Of a stretch of DNA of 64,000 nt, positions 25,183 through 32,661 are shown one piece after another. Under the pieces are notes generated by a model. That model was not told the DNA's origin and searched no databases. It was given only the letters and a program-made list of their open reading frames with translations. The stretch covers positions 2,235,684 through 2,299,683 of the forward strand of contig OY282457.1 of assembly GCA_958296235.1 (NCBI GenBank), given 5' to 3'. The stretch is from an uncultured Candidatus Binatia bacterium (GTDB lineage: Bacteria; Desulfobacterota; Binatia; Bin18). Made by a program: the position numbers and the translations under genes. The stretch's first letter is position 1, and each line of letters starts with the position of its first letter.

Positions 25183-25683
25183 GTGCTTGAACCCGGCTTG
25201 CTGTTGATATGCTGTGCGTTGTTCGGCGCTGCGGTGGTTTCCGACCTGGTCCGCCGTTCCATCCCCAACAGCGTGCCGCTGGCCCTGCTGGTCCTGTTTG
25301 CCGTCTATGCCGCGGTCGCCGACCAGACCGCCCCGCTGTGGACCCATATCGTCACCGGCGCGGTTCTGCTGCTGGCGGGTTTTGGCCTGTTCGCCGCCGG
25401 CGCGCTCGGTGGCGGCGACGGCAAGCTCATGGCCGCGGCCGGCCTGTGGGTCGGCCCGCTCGACATCATCCTCTTTCTGACCGGCATGGGCCTGCTCAGC
25501 CTCAGCCTCGGCCTGTTTGCCCTGCTGCCGTTCGACGCCACCCGCCGCCTGCGGCCCAATCTCCCCTTTGCGGTCGCCATTGCCCCGCCAGCCATTGTCC
25601 TCTTGACATCGCGCGCCTTTTCCGCAAGAGCTATTGATAATCTCTCCCTGGAGAGCGAGTGGCTGTCATCAATAGCTTTTTGA
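25183..25683 (+). CDS. cpaA: Flp/Tad prepilin peptidase CpaA/TadV
   Basis: A 166-residue polytopic A24-family aspartic peptidase that would trim and process the Flp pilin and pseudopilins of this locus. The two catalytic aspartates are visible: Asp21 in VVSDLVRRSIPN and the Asp in LGGGDGKLMAAAGLW (about residue 84, GxGD-type). It has five to six hydrophobic segments. It starts with GTG and is 3 bp upstream of cpaB. It lies on the plus strand, converging on the minus-strand Tad operon. Confidence 0.9.
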   Translation: MLEPGLLLICCALFGAAVVSDLVRRSIPNSVPLALLVLFAVYAAVADQTAPLWTHIVTGAVLLLAGFGLFAAGALGGGDGKLMAAAGLWVGPLDIILFLTGMGLLSLSLGLFALLPFDATRRLRPNLPFAVAIAPPAIVLLTSRAFSARAIDNLSLESEWLSSIAF

Positions 25684-25686
25684 CCT

Positions 25687-26550
25687 ATGCGAAAATATCG
25701 CTCTCTGCTGTTGATTCTTCTGCTGGGGGTTGTCCCCATTATCGCCCTGCTTGTCAGCGTATTGCTGTACTTCGGCTCGGATGACCCGCCGCCCCAACAA
25801 GTGGTGCAGGAGCCGCCGCCCCCGCCCGAACCTGTCATCCCGCCGCCGGTCGATGTGCTGGCCGTGGCCCGCGACCTGGACGTTGGCGCGCTGCTCACAT
25901 CCAATGATGTTACCCATGTGCCGATCGCGCCTGGGCTCGTCTTGTCCAGCCACCTGCGCCGGGACCAGACCGGGCTATCCGCGCTGCTCGGTTCTGTGGT
26001 CCGCACGCCGTTGCTGGCCGGCACGCCGCTGTCCTGGTCGGCGCTGGTGCGTCCCGGCCAGGACGGTTTCCTGGCCGCGGCCCTCAGGCCCAACCACCGC
26101 GCCGTCACCATTGCGGTCAACCAGGAGACGAGCCACGCCGGTCTGATCTCCCCAGGCGACCGGGTCGATGTCATCTTCACCATGCAGCTTGACAGCAGTG
26201 ATCCGCTCAACGCATCCAGCCGGACGGTCCTGGAGAATATCCGCGTTGTGGCCGTCAACCGTCGGGTCGAGCTCGCCTCGGGCGCGGCCGAAGAGAGTGG
26301 GGGCGGCCAAGCCGGACAGGGGCAGACTGTTACCCTCGAAGTCCTGCCCCTGGAGGCCGACCAACTCGTTCTGGCCACGACCAGGGGCAGCCTGTCGCTC
26401 GTCCTTCGTCCGCTCAGCCAGGCCGGCCACTCTGGTCCGCGGCCGCCGACCGGCCTCAGAACCCTCCTGCCGCCGCCGGAGAGTTCCATCCCGGTTCGGG
26501 TCCAGGTTTTTCGCGGCAGCGACCGCGAGGAGGTCCTGCTCTCGGAATAG
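25687..26550 (+). CDS. cpaB: Flp pilus assembly protein CpaB/RcpC
   Basis: A 287-residue periplasmic protein anchored by an N-terminal helix (LLLILLLGVVPIIALLVSVLLY). A proline-rich linker (about residues 37-55) follows, then an SAF domain (VDVLAVARDLDVGALLTSND) and the CpaB core (VTIAVNQETSHAGLISPGDRVDVIF). RcpC/CpaB modulates secretin assembly at the outer membrane. It forms a two-gene plus-strand unit with cpaA. The C-terminus (VRVQVFRGSDREEVLLSE) is the expected Flp-CpaB ending. Confidence 0.9.
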   Translation: MRKYRSLLLILLLGVVPIIALLVSVLLYFGSDDPPPQQVVQEPPPPPEPVIPPPVDVLAVARDLDVGALLTSNDVTHVPIAPGLVLSSHLRRDQTGLSALLGSVVRTPLLAGTPLSWSALVRPGQDGFLAAALRPNHRAVTIAVNQETSHAGLISPGDRVDVIFTMQLDSSDPLNASSRTVLENIRVVAVNRRVELASGAAEESGGGQAGQGQTVTLEVLPLEADQLVLATTRGSLSLVLRPLSQAGHSGPRPPTGLRTLLPPPESSIPVRVQVFRGSDREEVLLSE

Positions 26551-26579
26551 GCCAGCAGAGGTTGGCAGGTTTACGCATT

Positions 26580-26904
26580 TGCCCCCTCACCCCAGCCCTC
26601 TCCCTCCAGACGTGTGATGCGCATTGTGTCGTCGGCCCCCAGGCGGTCCGTCCGCCCCCTCACCCGGCCCTTCGACAGGCTCAGGGCCACCCTCTCCCTC
26701 CAGGGGAGAGGGAAAAACAAGAGCCCCTCTCCCGCTGGGAGAGGGGTTGGGGTGAGGGTCGAACCGGCTGGGGGCCGCCGAGCCATGTAATCTGCATCAC
26801 ACGTTCCAGGGGAGAGGGAGTAAAGACAGCCCGTCATTCCTGCGAAAGCAGGAATCCAGGTCCCCAGCCCCCCGGCCGCTGGATGCCGGATCAAGTCCGG
26901 CATG
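26580..26904. repeat. hairpin-rich intergenic repeat, copy 2, plus two classical hairpins
   Basis: The 357-bp spacer between convergent cpaB and tadC is filled by repeats and has no gene. First comes the same block as copy 1, with CCCCTCTCCCGCTGGGAGAGGGG as an extra perfect stem and a tail GTAATCTGCATCACACG. Then come ATTCCTGCGAAAGCAGGAAT (26836-26855) and ATGCCGGATCAAGTCCGGCAT (26883-26903). Confidence 0.85.
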
Positions 26905-26907
26905 ACT

Positions 26908-27864
26908 CTAGCCGACGATGCCGCGCAGCGCTTCCAGCGTGAGCATGATGCCCGGACCAGCGACCAGCATGACCGTGCCCGGCATCACCAGCAGCAGCAT
27001 GGGCAGGCTCATCAGCACCGGCAACCGCTCAACCTGGGCAGCGATACGGGCCGCCCGCTGCGTACGCTCGCTGCCGGCGATGTTCTGCATTGACTGGGCC
27101 AGCGGCGTGCCGTAGCGCTCGCCCTGGACAACGGTTGTGGCCAGGTCGCGCAGGCCGTCTACTTCGGTGCGCGTGTACAGATCGTTCAACGCGGTTTTGC
27201 GGTCGGCGCCGATCCGCAACTCGGTCTCAACCTGGCTGAGTTCCCGGGCCAGGTCGGGCGCCAGCGGTGTGAGTTCCTGGGCCACCCTGGTCAGGGTGCG
27301 CTCAAAGGTCAGCCCGGATTCGAGGCACAGCGTTATCAGGTCGAGCGCGTCGGGCAGGGCCGCGGCCATATTGGCGAGCCGGCGGGAGGCCAGGCGGCGC
27401 AGCCCCATCTCGGGCAGCATCCCGCCGACCACCGCGCCGATCAGACCGATCAGCACAATCAGCGCGGTATAGTCCCCCAGCGACTCGCTTTGCGCCGCCC
27501 AGAAGCCGGCCAGGCAGCCGGCCGTCACGGTGACGACGAGCTTGATCGCCATGAACACCGACAGGGCGTCGGGCTGGCGAAAGCCGGCCTTGGTGAGGAG
27601 CTGGCGCAGTTTGGCCCGCTCCGCGGCCCCGACCGGAATCAGTATGGAGGCGATGTTGAGCGCGCCGACCAGGATCAGGTACAGGGGGCGGTTCGAGGCG
27701 TTCCGCCGGGCGCGCTGTTCCGGTTCGCCATACGCCGCCAGCGCCCAGGTCCGTACCCCGGTCAGCCGGCGATCAAGCACCTGGATGCGACGACTCTCCT
27801 GGAACACAAAACGGATTGCGACAGACAGAATAAGCAGGCCGACAACGGCAATGATCCATATCAT
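26908..27864 (-). CDS. tadC: Tad pilus inner-membrane platform protein TadC
   Basis: A 318-residue GspF/TadC-type platform protein. An N-terminal membrane helix (IWIIAVVGLLILSVAIRFV) and two more near residues 105-150 are followed by the GspF domain (ALPDALDLITLCLESGLTFERTLTRVA) and C-terminal membrane segments (LPMLLLVMPGTVMLVAGPGIM). With TadB it forms the base on which the TadA ATPase drives Flp pilus polymerisation. It is the last gene of the tadA-tadB-tadC run on the minus strand, 39 bp after tadB. Confidence 0.93.
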   Translation of the reverse strand: MIWIIAVVGLLILSVAIRFVFQESRRIQVLDRRLTGVRTWALAAYGEPEQRARRNASNRPLYLILVGALNIASILIPVGAAERAKLRQLLTKAGFRQPDALSVFMAIKLVVTVTAGCLAGFWAAQSESLGDYTALIVLIGLIGAVVGGMLPEMGLRRLASRRLANMAAALPDALDLITLCLESGLTFERTLTRVAQELTPLAPDLARELSQVETELRIGADRKTALNDLYTRTEVDGLRDLATTVVQGERYGTPLAQSMQNIAGSERTQRAARIAAQVERLPVLMSLPMLLLVMPGTVMLVAGPGIMLTLEALRGIVG

Positions 27865-27903
27865 CAGTCTTCTCCATACCGTGATTATGAATGTCCATTT
27901 TTC

Positions 27904-28935
27904 TCAACGGGCAACGCGGGACGCCAGGCCGCGGGCAACCAGCAGCCCGGCGATAATGCAGCCTGTGCCATAGCGCAGCAGGGTTGCGCCCGACTCGGTA
28001 TAGAACAGCATCTCGACGGCCTGCGGGTTGCTGAATTTCTGGAGGGCCAGCACGACCACCGGAATCGAGGCGACGACTGTCAGGGTCAGCCGCGTCTGGG
28101 CCGTGGCGCTACGCGCCTTGAGCGCGGTCTCGCGGCGGGTGCGCAGCATTGCCGACAGATTGCCGAGCGCGCCCGATATGACGCCGCCGGTCGTCCGTTG
28201 CAGGCAGACCGCGGCGGAAAACAGGGTAAACTCCGGGATGCGGATATAGGTTGCGGTGCTGCGGATGACTGTCTCCGGGTCAAGCCCGGCGGAAATCCCC
28301 TCGGCAATCCCGCCCAGCACGCCGCTGATCGGTGGCTGGGCCTCCTCGGCCACGACTGAAATGGCTTCCGCCGAGGGCAGGCCGGCCCGCATCAGACGCA
28401 CCACATGGTCTACGGCTTCGGGAAAGAGCCGCAGGAACTCGGTCCGCCGGCCGGCGTCTTGCAGGGCCAGCACGGCCCAGCTCGCCCCCAGCCAGCTTAC
28501 CGGTGCCAGCAGCAGCACCGACACCAGCCCGTACTGGATGAAGGCCGCGGCCAGGCAGAGCACCAGCGCGGCCAGCCCGCCCAGCCCGAGCGCCTTGGGC
28601 AGGGCCTTGTCAACCTCAAGCATAGAGAAGCGCGACTGGATGGTGTCAAACAGCCACGACTTGGCGCGCCGCTGGCGGAAGACGCTGATCTCGACCGGGC
28701 CCTCGCCGTCCGTTGGCGCGTCTCCGCTCAGCGGCGCGGCAACCCGGCGCAGCCGGCGGTCGAGCGCCTTGCGCTCCGAACGGGTATCCAGCCACAGCAC
28801 GACGACCAGTATTTCTATCAGCAGGGCCGCCAGGGCGCTCAGCGCGCTCAGCAGCGGGTTGCCGGACGCGGCCAGCACGACCACGACCGGCAGCAGGACC
28901 CCGACTATGCAGCCGGCAATCAACACCGCGTTCAT
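27904..28935 (-). CDS. tadB: Tad pilus inner-membrane platform protein TadB
   Basis: A 343-residue GspF-type protein. Two N-terminal hydrophobic segments ([34 protein letters not shown]), a cytoplasmic stretch, another membrane pair near residues 125-165 and the GspF core ([22 protein letters not shown]) are visible. It is the partner of TadC. The start overlaps the tadA stop by 4 bp, so translation is coupled. The length is slightly above average for TadB but there is no extra domain. Confidence 0.93.
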   Translation of the reverse strand: MNAVLIAGCIVGVLLPVVVVLAASGNPLLSALSALAALLIEILVVVLWLDTRSERKALDRRLRRVAAPLSGDAPTDGEGPVEISVFRQRRAKSWLFDTIQSRFSMLEVDKALPKALGLGGLAALVLCLAAAFIQYGLVSVLLLAPVSWLGASWAVLALQDAGRRTEFLRLFPEAVDHVVRLMRAGLPSAEAISVVAEEAQPPISGVLGGIAEGISAGLDPETVIRSTATYIRIPEFTLFSAAVCLQRTTGGVISGALGNLSAMLRTRRETALKARSATAQTRLTLTVVASIPVVVLALQKFSNPQAVEMLFYTESGATLLRYGTGCIIAGLLVARGLASRVAR

Positions 28936-30344
28936 GCCGCTGCCTCCACGTCATTCCCAGTCATCTGGAGCGCCTCCATCAGCTCGGAGCGCAGGCCGAC
29001 AGCCTCAACCGATTCCATCCATGACGGTTGGCGACCGCTGCCCTCAAACTCATGCGCCTCGCCCGGCCGCCGCCGCCACATCTCCTCGGTCGTCACCACA
29101 TCGCCCTCCAGCCCGACCACATCGGTGATGCTGGTCACGCAGCGGTGGCCGGAGCGCAGCCGGGCCATCTGGACGATGATATCAAGGGCCGCCACAATCC
29201 GCCGGCGAATCGCCATCAGCGGCACATCGTTGACGGCTTGCAGCATGTTTTCGAGCCGCATCAGGGCGTCGCGCGGATTGTTGGCGTGGACCGTACACAT
29301 GGAGCCGGGGTGGCCGGTATTCATCGCGTTCAACATCTCCTCAGCCTCCTCGCCCCGGACCTCGCCGACGATGATCCGGTCGGGCCGCATGCGCAGGGCG
29401 TTGATCAGCAGGTCGCGGATCGTCACCATGCCGGTTCCCTCAACACTCATGGTGCGCGTTTCCAGCCGGACCACATGCGGCTGCTGGAGTTGGAGTTCCG
29501 CCGAGTCTTCGATAGTGACCAGCCGCTCGGCGTGGTTGATCTCGCGCGACAGCGCGTTCATGAAGGTTGTTTTGCCGGCCCCGGTGCCGCCCGCAACCAG
29601 GATGTTCAGCCGGGCTTTGACACAGATCTGGAGCAGCTTGGCCATTGCCGGGGTAAAGGCCTGACGGGTGGCCATTTCTTCCAGGCTGATGCCCTTGACC
29701 ACAAAGCGCCGAATCGAGATGGCCGCTCCGTCCAGCGCCAGCGGGGGAATAATGATGTTGACCCGGCTGCCGTCGGGCAGTCGGGCGTCCACCATCGGGC
29801 TGGACTCGTCCACCCGTCGGCCAACCCAGCCGGCGATGCGCTGGGCAATATTGAGCAGGTGTTGCGCGTCGCGGAACCTGATGTCCACCGGCTCCAGCTT
29901 GCCCCGGCGCTCGACATAGACCGACTTGACGCCGTTGACCAGGATGTCGGAGATATGCGGGTCATTGAACAGCGGCTCCAGCGGTCCGAGTCCCTTGATG
30001 TCGTCCACCAGCCGCTCAACGACCCGTTGCCGGTCGAGCGGGGTCAGGTCGGCGGCGACGGATTCTTCGGTATCGAGAAAGGCCCGCAGCTGGACGGCCA
30101 GCTCGCCGCGGCCCAGTTCGGACGCCTTGGCCATGTCGAGAGACTGCACGATGACCGGGTGCAGTTGGGCCGCCATGTCGGCGACCAGCACAGACGCGGT
30201 CTGGTTGTGAGCCGGCAAAACAGGCTCAACCGCCGCGGTGGCCCCGGTCTCCTCTCTCCGCTCGCGCGGCGCTTCAACCGTGTTGTCCTGTTTGATGTGC
30301 TCTTTTGCCGCCCTGGGGCGGCGTCCAAAAGGGCTGCGTGCCAT
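28932..30344 (-). CDS. tadA: Tad secretion ATPase TadA/CpaF
   Basis: A 470-residue hexameric traffic ATPase that powers Flp pilus assembly. Walker [17 protein letters not shown], Asp-box [17 protein letters not shown], Walker [21 protein letters not shown] and the His-box region [17 protein letters not shown] are all present. I start at the ATG at 30344 (AAAGGA six bases before). The frame stays open upstream to 30419, but those codons translate the intergenic repeat and are not real protein. It is followed by tadB (coupled) and tadC. Confidence 0.95.
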   Translation of the reverse strand: MARSPFGRRPRAAKEHIKQDNTVEAPRERREETGATAAVEPVLPAHNQTASVLVADMAAQLHPVIVQSLDMAKASELGRGELAVQLRAFLDTEESVAADLTPLDRQRVVERLVDDIKGLGPLEPLFNDPHISDILVNGVKSVYVERRGKLEPVDIRFRDAQHLLNIAQRIAGWVGRRVDESSPMVDARLPDGSRVNIIIPPLALDGAAISIRRFVVKGISLEEMATRQAFTPAMAKLLQICVKARLNILVAGGTGAGKTTFMNALSREINHAERLVTIEDSAELQLQQPHVVRLETRTMSVEGTGMVTIRDLLINALRMRPDRIIVGEVRGEEAEEMLNAMNTGHPGSMCTVHANNPRDALMRLENMLQAVNDVPLMAIRRRIVAALDIIVQMARLRSGHRCVTSITDVVGLEGDVVTTEEMWRRRPGEAHEFEGSGRQPSWMESVEAVGLRSELMEALQMTGNDVEAAA

Positions 30345-30368
30345 TGTGTGTCCTTTGCATAGATAACA

Positions 30369-30680
30369 TCGGCCCCCTCTCCCTCCAGGGGAGAGGGCTG
30401 GGGTGAGGGGGCATTTCAAACTGAGACACTACCATAGATTCTCTCTCTTTGGACGTGTGATGCACATTGTGTCGCCGGCCCCCGGGCGGTCCGTCCGCCC
30501 CCTCACCCGGCCCTTCGACAGGCTCAGGGCCACCCTCTCCCTCCAGGGGAGAGGGAAAGACAAGAGCCCCTCTCCCGCTGGGAGAGGGGATGGGGTGAGG
30601 GCGAAACAGCGGTGAGGGCGAAACAGCGGTGAGGGCGAAACAGCGCCCTGGGCCGCTGAACAACTTGATTTGCATCACAC
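30369..30680. repeat. hairpin-rich intergenic repeat, copy 3
   Basis: The 352-bp spacer between cpaE and tadA has no gene. It holds a short partial copy (CCCTCTCCCTCCAGGGGAGAGGG, 30376-30398) and a full copy from about 30452, ending with GCTGAACAACTTGATTTGCATCACACC. It also contains three 17-bp direct repeats at 30594-30644. Confidence 0.85.
30594..30644. repeat. three tandem 17-bp repeats
   Basis: GGTGAGGGCGAAACAGC occurs three times without interruption (30594-30610, 30611-30627, 30628-30644) at the distal edge of repeat copy 3. The other copies show only one unit or none, so it looks like a local slippage expansion. Confidence 0.9.
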
Positions 30681-30696
30681 CTCCTTGGGGTGTCTG

Positions 30697-31845
30697 TCAC
30701 GAGTTGCCGGCGCCTTGCTCCTCACCTGCCAGCGATACCACCTGGCGCGTCAGGCCGCTGATCAGGTCGTTCAGGGCCTGGCGATATTTTTTACTCAGGC
30801 TGCGCTCCGGCCAGCCCTGGTTGGTCGAGGCCGGCAGGGCCGGCTCGAACGGCACGGTCACATCGGGCTTGCGGCCGGCCAGCGCGTAGCTGATCTCGTC
30901 CGCGGCCAGCGCGCTCTTGCGTACCCGGGTGTGGCTCTCGACCAGGGTGACGCGACGTTCCTTGCCGAGCAGGGCCAGGCGGTGGACCGCGCGGTTGAGG
31001 CTGACCAGCGTCGGCTCAAAGACCAGCACCCGTTCGTCGGCGTTCTCGAACAGCGCAAACAGCGTATCGGTATCGGTGGCACCGTCCACAATCACCAGGT
31101 GTGAGCGGTTGGCGAGTTGTTCGGTCAGCCATTGGAGAGCGTCGGCCTTTGGCTGCGGGGGCAGGCTGTCGCCGGCGCGGTAGCCGTAGACCGAGATGCG
31201 CGGCGAAGCCGCGGTCTGCACGCCGTCAATCAGGTCTGTGTTCGGCTCGTCGGTGGCGGCCACCTCAAGCAGCTCGTCCAGCCCCCGGGCCGGCTCGACA
31301 TCAAGCATCAGCGGCAAGGCCCCGGAGGTCCGCTCAAGGTCAAGCACGGAGACATAGCTGCCCTGGCCGGCGGCTGTCCGGGCCATGATCGCCGCCAGCG
31401 TCGTGGCCCCACTCCCGCCGCAGCTGGCAAAGGCGACCACCCGCCCGGCGTACAGCCGGGCGGGTGTGTCATCGTTCTTGAGCGCAGTCGCCACCGCGTC
31501 GTGCACGTCGCTGACCGACACCGGCTTGGGCAGATAGTCGCTGACCCCGTAGGCCAGCAGTTCACGGGTGAAGCGGGCCGTGTCGTTCGAGCTGATGGCA
31601 ACGACCAGCGTTCCCAACTCACACACGCCGGCCAGCTCATGGATACGTCCGGCGGGGAACTCGCTGCCGTCGAGGTCAACAAATATCAGCCGCGGCGAGG
31701 TCTCGGCGGCCAGGGTTTTGATCGCTGTCCCGATATCGCCGCGCTGCACCTGCGCGCCGCGGCCGGTCAGCGCTTCGGTCAACACCCGTTGCGTCCCGGC
31801 GTCAACGGCAAAAGCGCGGATATCGTTCTTGTCGTTCGCTTCCAT
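30697..31845 (-). CDS. cpaE: Tad pilus localisation ATPase CpaE/TadZ
   Basis: A 382-residue MinD/ParA-like protein. The N-terminal 125 residues form a receiver-like domain (PRLIFVDLDGSEFPAGRIHE, then YGVSDYLPKPVSVSDVHDA). The ATPase part begins VVAFASCGGSGATTLAAIMA, a deviant Walker A in which the signature first lysine is Cys; TadZ proteins often have atypical P-loops. LVIVDGATDTDT is the Walker B-like region. CpaE/TadZ sets the polar location of the Tad machine. Repeat copy 3 separates it from tadA, so tadA may need its own promoter or read-through. Confidence 0.9.
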   Translation of the reverse strand: MEANDKNDIRAFAVDAGTQRVLTEALTGRGAQVQRGDIGTAIKTLAAETSPRLIFVDLDGSEFPAGRIHELAGVCELGTLVVAISSNDTARFTRELLAYGVSDYLPKPVSVSDVHDAVATALKNDDTPARLYAGRVVAFASCGGSGATTLAAIMARTAAGQGSYVSVLDLERTSGALPLMLDVEPARGLDELLEVAATDEPNTDLIDGVQTAASPRISVYGYRAGDSLPPQPKADALQWLTEQLANRSHLVIVDGATDTDTLFALFENADERVLVFEPTLVSLNRAVHRLALLGKERRVTLVESHTRVRKSALAADEISYALAGRKPDVTVPFEPALPASTNQGWPERSLSKKYRQALNDLISGLTRQVVSLAGEEQGAGNS

Positions 31846-31951
31846 ATCTCACCTCAGTGCAGACTTCCCTCACCCTGACCCTCTCCCCGCCCGGCGCTTT
31901 CGCCGCTTATGGTCCGAATCCCCCATTCGTTCATGGTATGCGGCCCTGCCA

Positions 31952-32260
31952 TTATTGTATGACGGTGGTTTTGATTTCCGGCAGCTCTTTCACTTCGTCG
32001 TCCGCCCAGCGTCCATAGGCCCCGGAGACCGAGCCGTGGGCCGACACCGGGCGGCTGTCCTGGGCGGCCTCAACATTCTTGTCGCGCGTAGTCCGGGCGG
32101 AGTCAAGCTGGTGTTGGACATCCTCGAGGCCGACCAGGGTGGCGCGGGCAGACGGAATGGTGGAGCGGTCGAACGCTATGGGCAGGACGGTGCAGCCGGG
32201 CGCGGCAACGGCCAGGCAGATGGCAAGAAGTGTGGCTATCGGGAATGGCAGCCTGGTCAT
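31952..32260 (-). CDS. small lipoprotein in Tad locus (CpaD position)
   Basis: A 102-residue protein with a lipoprotein signal peptide (ATLLAICLAVAAPGC, lipobox AAPGC, Cys near residue 23). The mature part is mainly helical (ARATLVGLEDVQHQLDSART). It occupies the place where CpaD or another Tad pilotin-type lipoprotein is encoded in other species, but it is shorter than CpaD and I see no shared motif. Its start overlaps the stop of the coil protein gene by 4 bp, so it is part of the secretin operon. A role in secretin stability is inference. Confidence 0.7.
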   Translation of the reverse strand: MTRLPFPIATLLAICLAVAAPGCTVLPIAFDRSTIPSARATLVGLEDVQHQLDSARTTRDKNVEAAQDSRPVSAHGSVSGAYGRWADDEVKELPEIKTTVIQ

Positions 32261-32616
32261 GGGGTGTCTCCTGCGCGGGGTGGCGCGGTGCGCTCAATCA
32301 GAATGCGTAAGGCATCGCCCTGAGTGCGGAAGGCGTCGCCCTGGGCGCGGAAGGCATCGCCCTGCTGGCGGAGGGTTTCCATCATCTCGGCGTGTTGGGT
32401 CCTGAGAGTTTCCATCGTTTCGGCGTGGCGGTCGGCGTGGCGTCGGTCGCGTTTCACGCTCTCGGTGGTCATGGTGCGAATGCCCCAGACCAGAATCCCG
32501 GCTTGGACAACGCCGACCACCGCGGCCACGATAACGCTGGCAATGTCGGTCCAGGTCGGCTGGGCCAGGATGCGGACGGCTTCCAGAAACTGCTCGTGGG
32601 TGAGGGCGGCGTTCAT
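32257..32616 (-). CDS. small membrane coiled-coil protein in Tad locus
   Basis: A 119-residue protein: about 20 residues, then one membrane helix (IASVIVAAVVGVVQAGILVWGI), then a coiled coil of heptad-like units (TLRTQHAEMMETLRQQGDAF, then RAQGDAFRTQGDAL). The C-terminus GDALRILIERTAP is nearly identical to that of the coil protein at 35707-36195, so the two are paralogues flanking the secretin and pilin genes. It lies 45 bp after the secretin stop and is coupled to the lipoprotein gene. Function unknown. Confidence 0.75.
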   Translation of the reverse strand: MNAALTHEQFLEAVRILAQPTWTDIASVIVAAVVGVVQAGILVWGIRTMTTESVKRDRRHADRHAETMETLRTQHAEMMETLRQQGDAFRAQGDAFRTQGDALRILIERTAPPRAGDTP

Positions 32617-32661
32617 GGGGTGTCCTCTGGGATGCTCTCAGGACACTCTAATGGATGTCCT

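Noticed and set aside
26055-26077. Perfect CGGCCAGGA/TCCTGGCCG hairpin inside cpaB
   Set aside because: It lies in conserved coding sequence of high GC and has no second copy; likely chance.
30345-30419. Upstream extension of tadA
   Set aside because: The codons translate the intergenic hairpin repeat; the ATG at 30344 has a proper AAAGGA site.
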